Of a stretch of 64,000 bases of DNA, positions 62,969 to 64,000 are shown piece after piece (position 1 is the stretch's first letter; the number at the start of each line of letters is the position of its first letter). The translations under genes and the position numbers were made by a program. The DNA is from Maribacter sp. BPC-D8 (GTDB taxonomy: Bacteria > Bacteroidota > Bacteroidia > Flavobacteriales > Flavobacteriaceae): positions 682,001 through 746,000 of the forward strand of contig NZ_CP128187.1 of assembly GCF_035207705.1 (NCBI RefSeq). Direction: 5' to 3'. A model generated the notes under the pieces. It made no database searches and was not told where the DNA came from. It was given only the letters and a program-made list of their open reading frames with translations.

Positions 62969-63673
62969 ATGATAAGTATAATAATACCGGCACATAACGA
63001 ATTTCATAACTTGCAACGACTCTTTAAGGTTGCTTGCTTTTTAGAACATGAGCAACTTTTAGAAATTATAGTGGCGGTATCTCCGGGGAATTCAGATACT
63101 ATCGAAAATTTAGATTGCGGTCAGAAAGTCAAATTATTACATTGTAAGAATAAAGGGAGGGCGGCTCAAATGAACGAAGCTTCTCAAATTGCTTTAGGAA
63201 ATACCTTTGTTTTTTTACATGCAGATGTGGTACCACCAACGGGATTCATTGATGATATTTTAAATAGCTTACAGAATGGATATGATGCAGGATTCTTTTC
63301 ATACAAGTTTGATAAAGATACGTGGTACTTACGCATAAATGCTTCGTTTACAGCAAAAGACGGATTATTTACCGGTGGTGGCGATCAATGTCTTTTCATT
63401 AAAAAAGAGGCTTTCAACCAACTCGGTCAATTTAATGAAGAACAAGTTTTGATGGAAGATTTTGAATTTTTCCGACGGATGAAAAAAGGAAACGTACCCT
63501 ATACCATCGTTAAAAATGACTTGATAGTTTCTGCTCGTAAATATGAATCGAATTCTTATTTGCGTGTCAATCTTTCGAACTTTCTTTTATTGGCACTCTT
63601 TAAATTCGGATACCCAGGTGAGAAGCTAAAATCACTTCATAATAAGTTGATACGAACCCCGTATAATGGTTGA
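62969..63673 (+). CDS. TIGR04283-like family 2 glycosyltransferase (arsenosugar-type)
   Basis: The protein has 234 residues. Its GT-A core is ISIIIPAHNEFHNLQRL, then LLHCKNKGRAAQMNEASQIA, which is the specific GRAxQMN signature of TIGR04283, and the metal site VFLHADVVPP. Further on are FTGGGDQCLFIKKEAF and MEDFEFFRRMKK. TIGR04283 members accompany selenium- and arsenic-linked radical SAM genes and are named arsenosugar biosynthesis glycosyltransferases. Those partner genes may lie beyond the window edge. It overlaps the next gene by 8 bases. Confidence 0.82.
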   Translation: MISIIIPAHNEFHNLQRLFKVACFLEHEQLLEIIVAVSPGNSDTIENLDCGQKVKLLHCKNKGRAAQMNEASQIALGNTFVFLHADVVPPTGFIDDILNSLQNGYDAGFFSYKFDKDTWYLRINASFTAKDGLFTGGGDQCLFIKKEAFNQLGQFNEEQVLMEDFEFFRRMKKGNVPYTIVKNDLIVSARKYESNSYLRVNLSNFLLLALFKFGYPGEKLKSLHNKLIRTPYNG

Positions 63674-64000
63674 AACAATAAACGGAATTCAACAAATTGG
63701 GATAGGCGTTCTCGATGTTAAAAAGGTATTTAATTGGTATAGAAAGCATTTAAATTTTGATATTTTATTGTTTGAAGATGAGGCAGTTGCTGCTTTAATG
63801 ACAAGATATACCAATGGTAAGGCAGAAAAACGAGAAGCCTACTTATCATTAAATATGACAGGTGGCGGCGGATTAGAAATTTGGCAGTTCAAGGACCGAA
63901 CGCCCACTGCAGCCGTAAATCCAATTCAATTTGGAGATCTAGGTATTTATGCTATGAAAATTAGATGTAAAAATCTGACCGAAATGCATTCCTATTTGAA
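63666..64000 (+). CDS. VOC (glyoxalase/dioxygenase-fold) protein, truncated by window edge
   Basis: From ATG 63666 the frame is open to the end (111 codons). GIQQIGIGVLDVKKVFNWY is the first beta-alpha unit of the vicinal oxygen chelate fold; LSLNMTGGGGLEIWQFKDRT carries a likely metal-site glutamate in LEIWQ, and GIYAMKIRCKNLTEMHSYL begins the second unit. The role is unknown, and the gene is translationally coupled to the glycosyltransferase. Confidence 0.75.
   Translation, partial: MVETINGIQQIGIGVLDVKKVFNWYRKHLNFDILLFEDEAVAALMTRYTNGKAEKREAYLSLNMTGGGGLEIWQFKDRTPTAAVNPIQFGDLGIYAMKIRCKNLTEMHSYL

Noticed and set aside
1..64000. tRNA, rRNA or riboswitch
   Set aside because: No cloverleaf-like or rRNA-like segment was noticed in any intergenic region. 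This was by eye only; tRNAscan-SE and Rfam searches would be decisive.

Overview
The window looks like the chromosome of a marine-type member of the Flavobacteriaceae (Bacteroidota). The DNA is AT-rich, Shine-Dalgarno sequences are scarce, and a TTTG / TAnnTTTG promoter is visible at 7359-7393. The gene families fit the group: 2TM-domain proteins, WG repeats, propeller lipoproteins, LETM1-like, DUF4331 and DUF547 proteins, and a TIGR04283-type glycosyltransferase. The genus cannot be decided from the sequence alone.

Layout. 1-18,730 is ordinary chromosome: a RhlE-type DEAD-box helicase cut by the window edge, a 7-bp satellite, a FAD oxidoreductase, an AlkB-like dioxygenase, a K+/H+ antiporter, an ArsR regulator with a luciferase-like monooxygenase, a nitrilase, a lipoprotein group that includes a PIG-L deacetylase, and a translationally coupled DUF6493-like / SWIM zinc-finger pair. 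18,732-20,039 is an IS3-family element, and a diverged second copy lies at 47,310-48,616. 20,162-24,950 is a mixed accessory stretch: SUKH-like protein, beta-helix lipoprotein, cyclophilin.

25,173-50,040 is the remarkable part. About two dozen small accessory genes all point the same way (minus strand). At least seven junctions between 41.9 and 49.5 kb, with more degraded copies at 21.3, 24.97, 33.3 and perhaps 38.3 kb, carry a 130-225 bp imperfect palindrome that is always in the same orientation. The outer boxes are usually TACAAC...GTTGTA. In most copies the box abuts the stop codon of one gene, and the next start codon follows the other box within tens of bases. The arms have a fixed 22/20 nt asymmetry, and the internal hairpins show compensatory changes. 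This is the architecture of an integron cassette array, with unusual attC-like sites and no integrase in the window. Array genes include a ParDE module, a CPBP protease, a MutS-like ATPase, LRR and WG-repeat proteins, a DUF2931-like protein and many unknown lipoproteins and small membrane proteins.

50,357-54,725 (plus strand) is a LytS/LytTR-type two-component locus: a histidine kinase carrying a C-terminal 2TM domain, a flavin/PNPOx-like protein, five tandem stand-alone 2TM proteins, and the LytTR response regulator. Two 9-bp direct repeats with exact 21-bp periodicity lie upstream of the kinase and of the 2TM run and are good candidates for the regulator's own binding sites. 54,938-64,000 holds a LETM1-like protein, a DUF4331 operon behind an ECF-like promoter, a TPR lipoprotein, an MMPL/RND exporter-like protein, a DUF547 protein, a TIGR04283-like glycosyltransferase and a truncated VOC protein.
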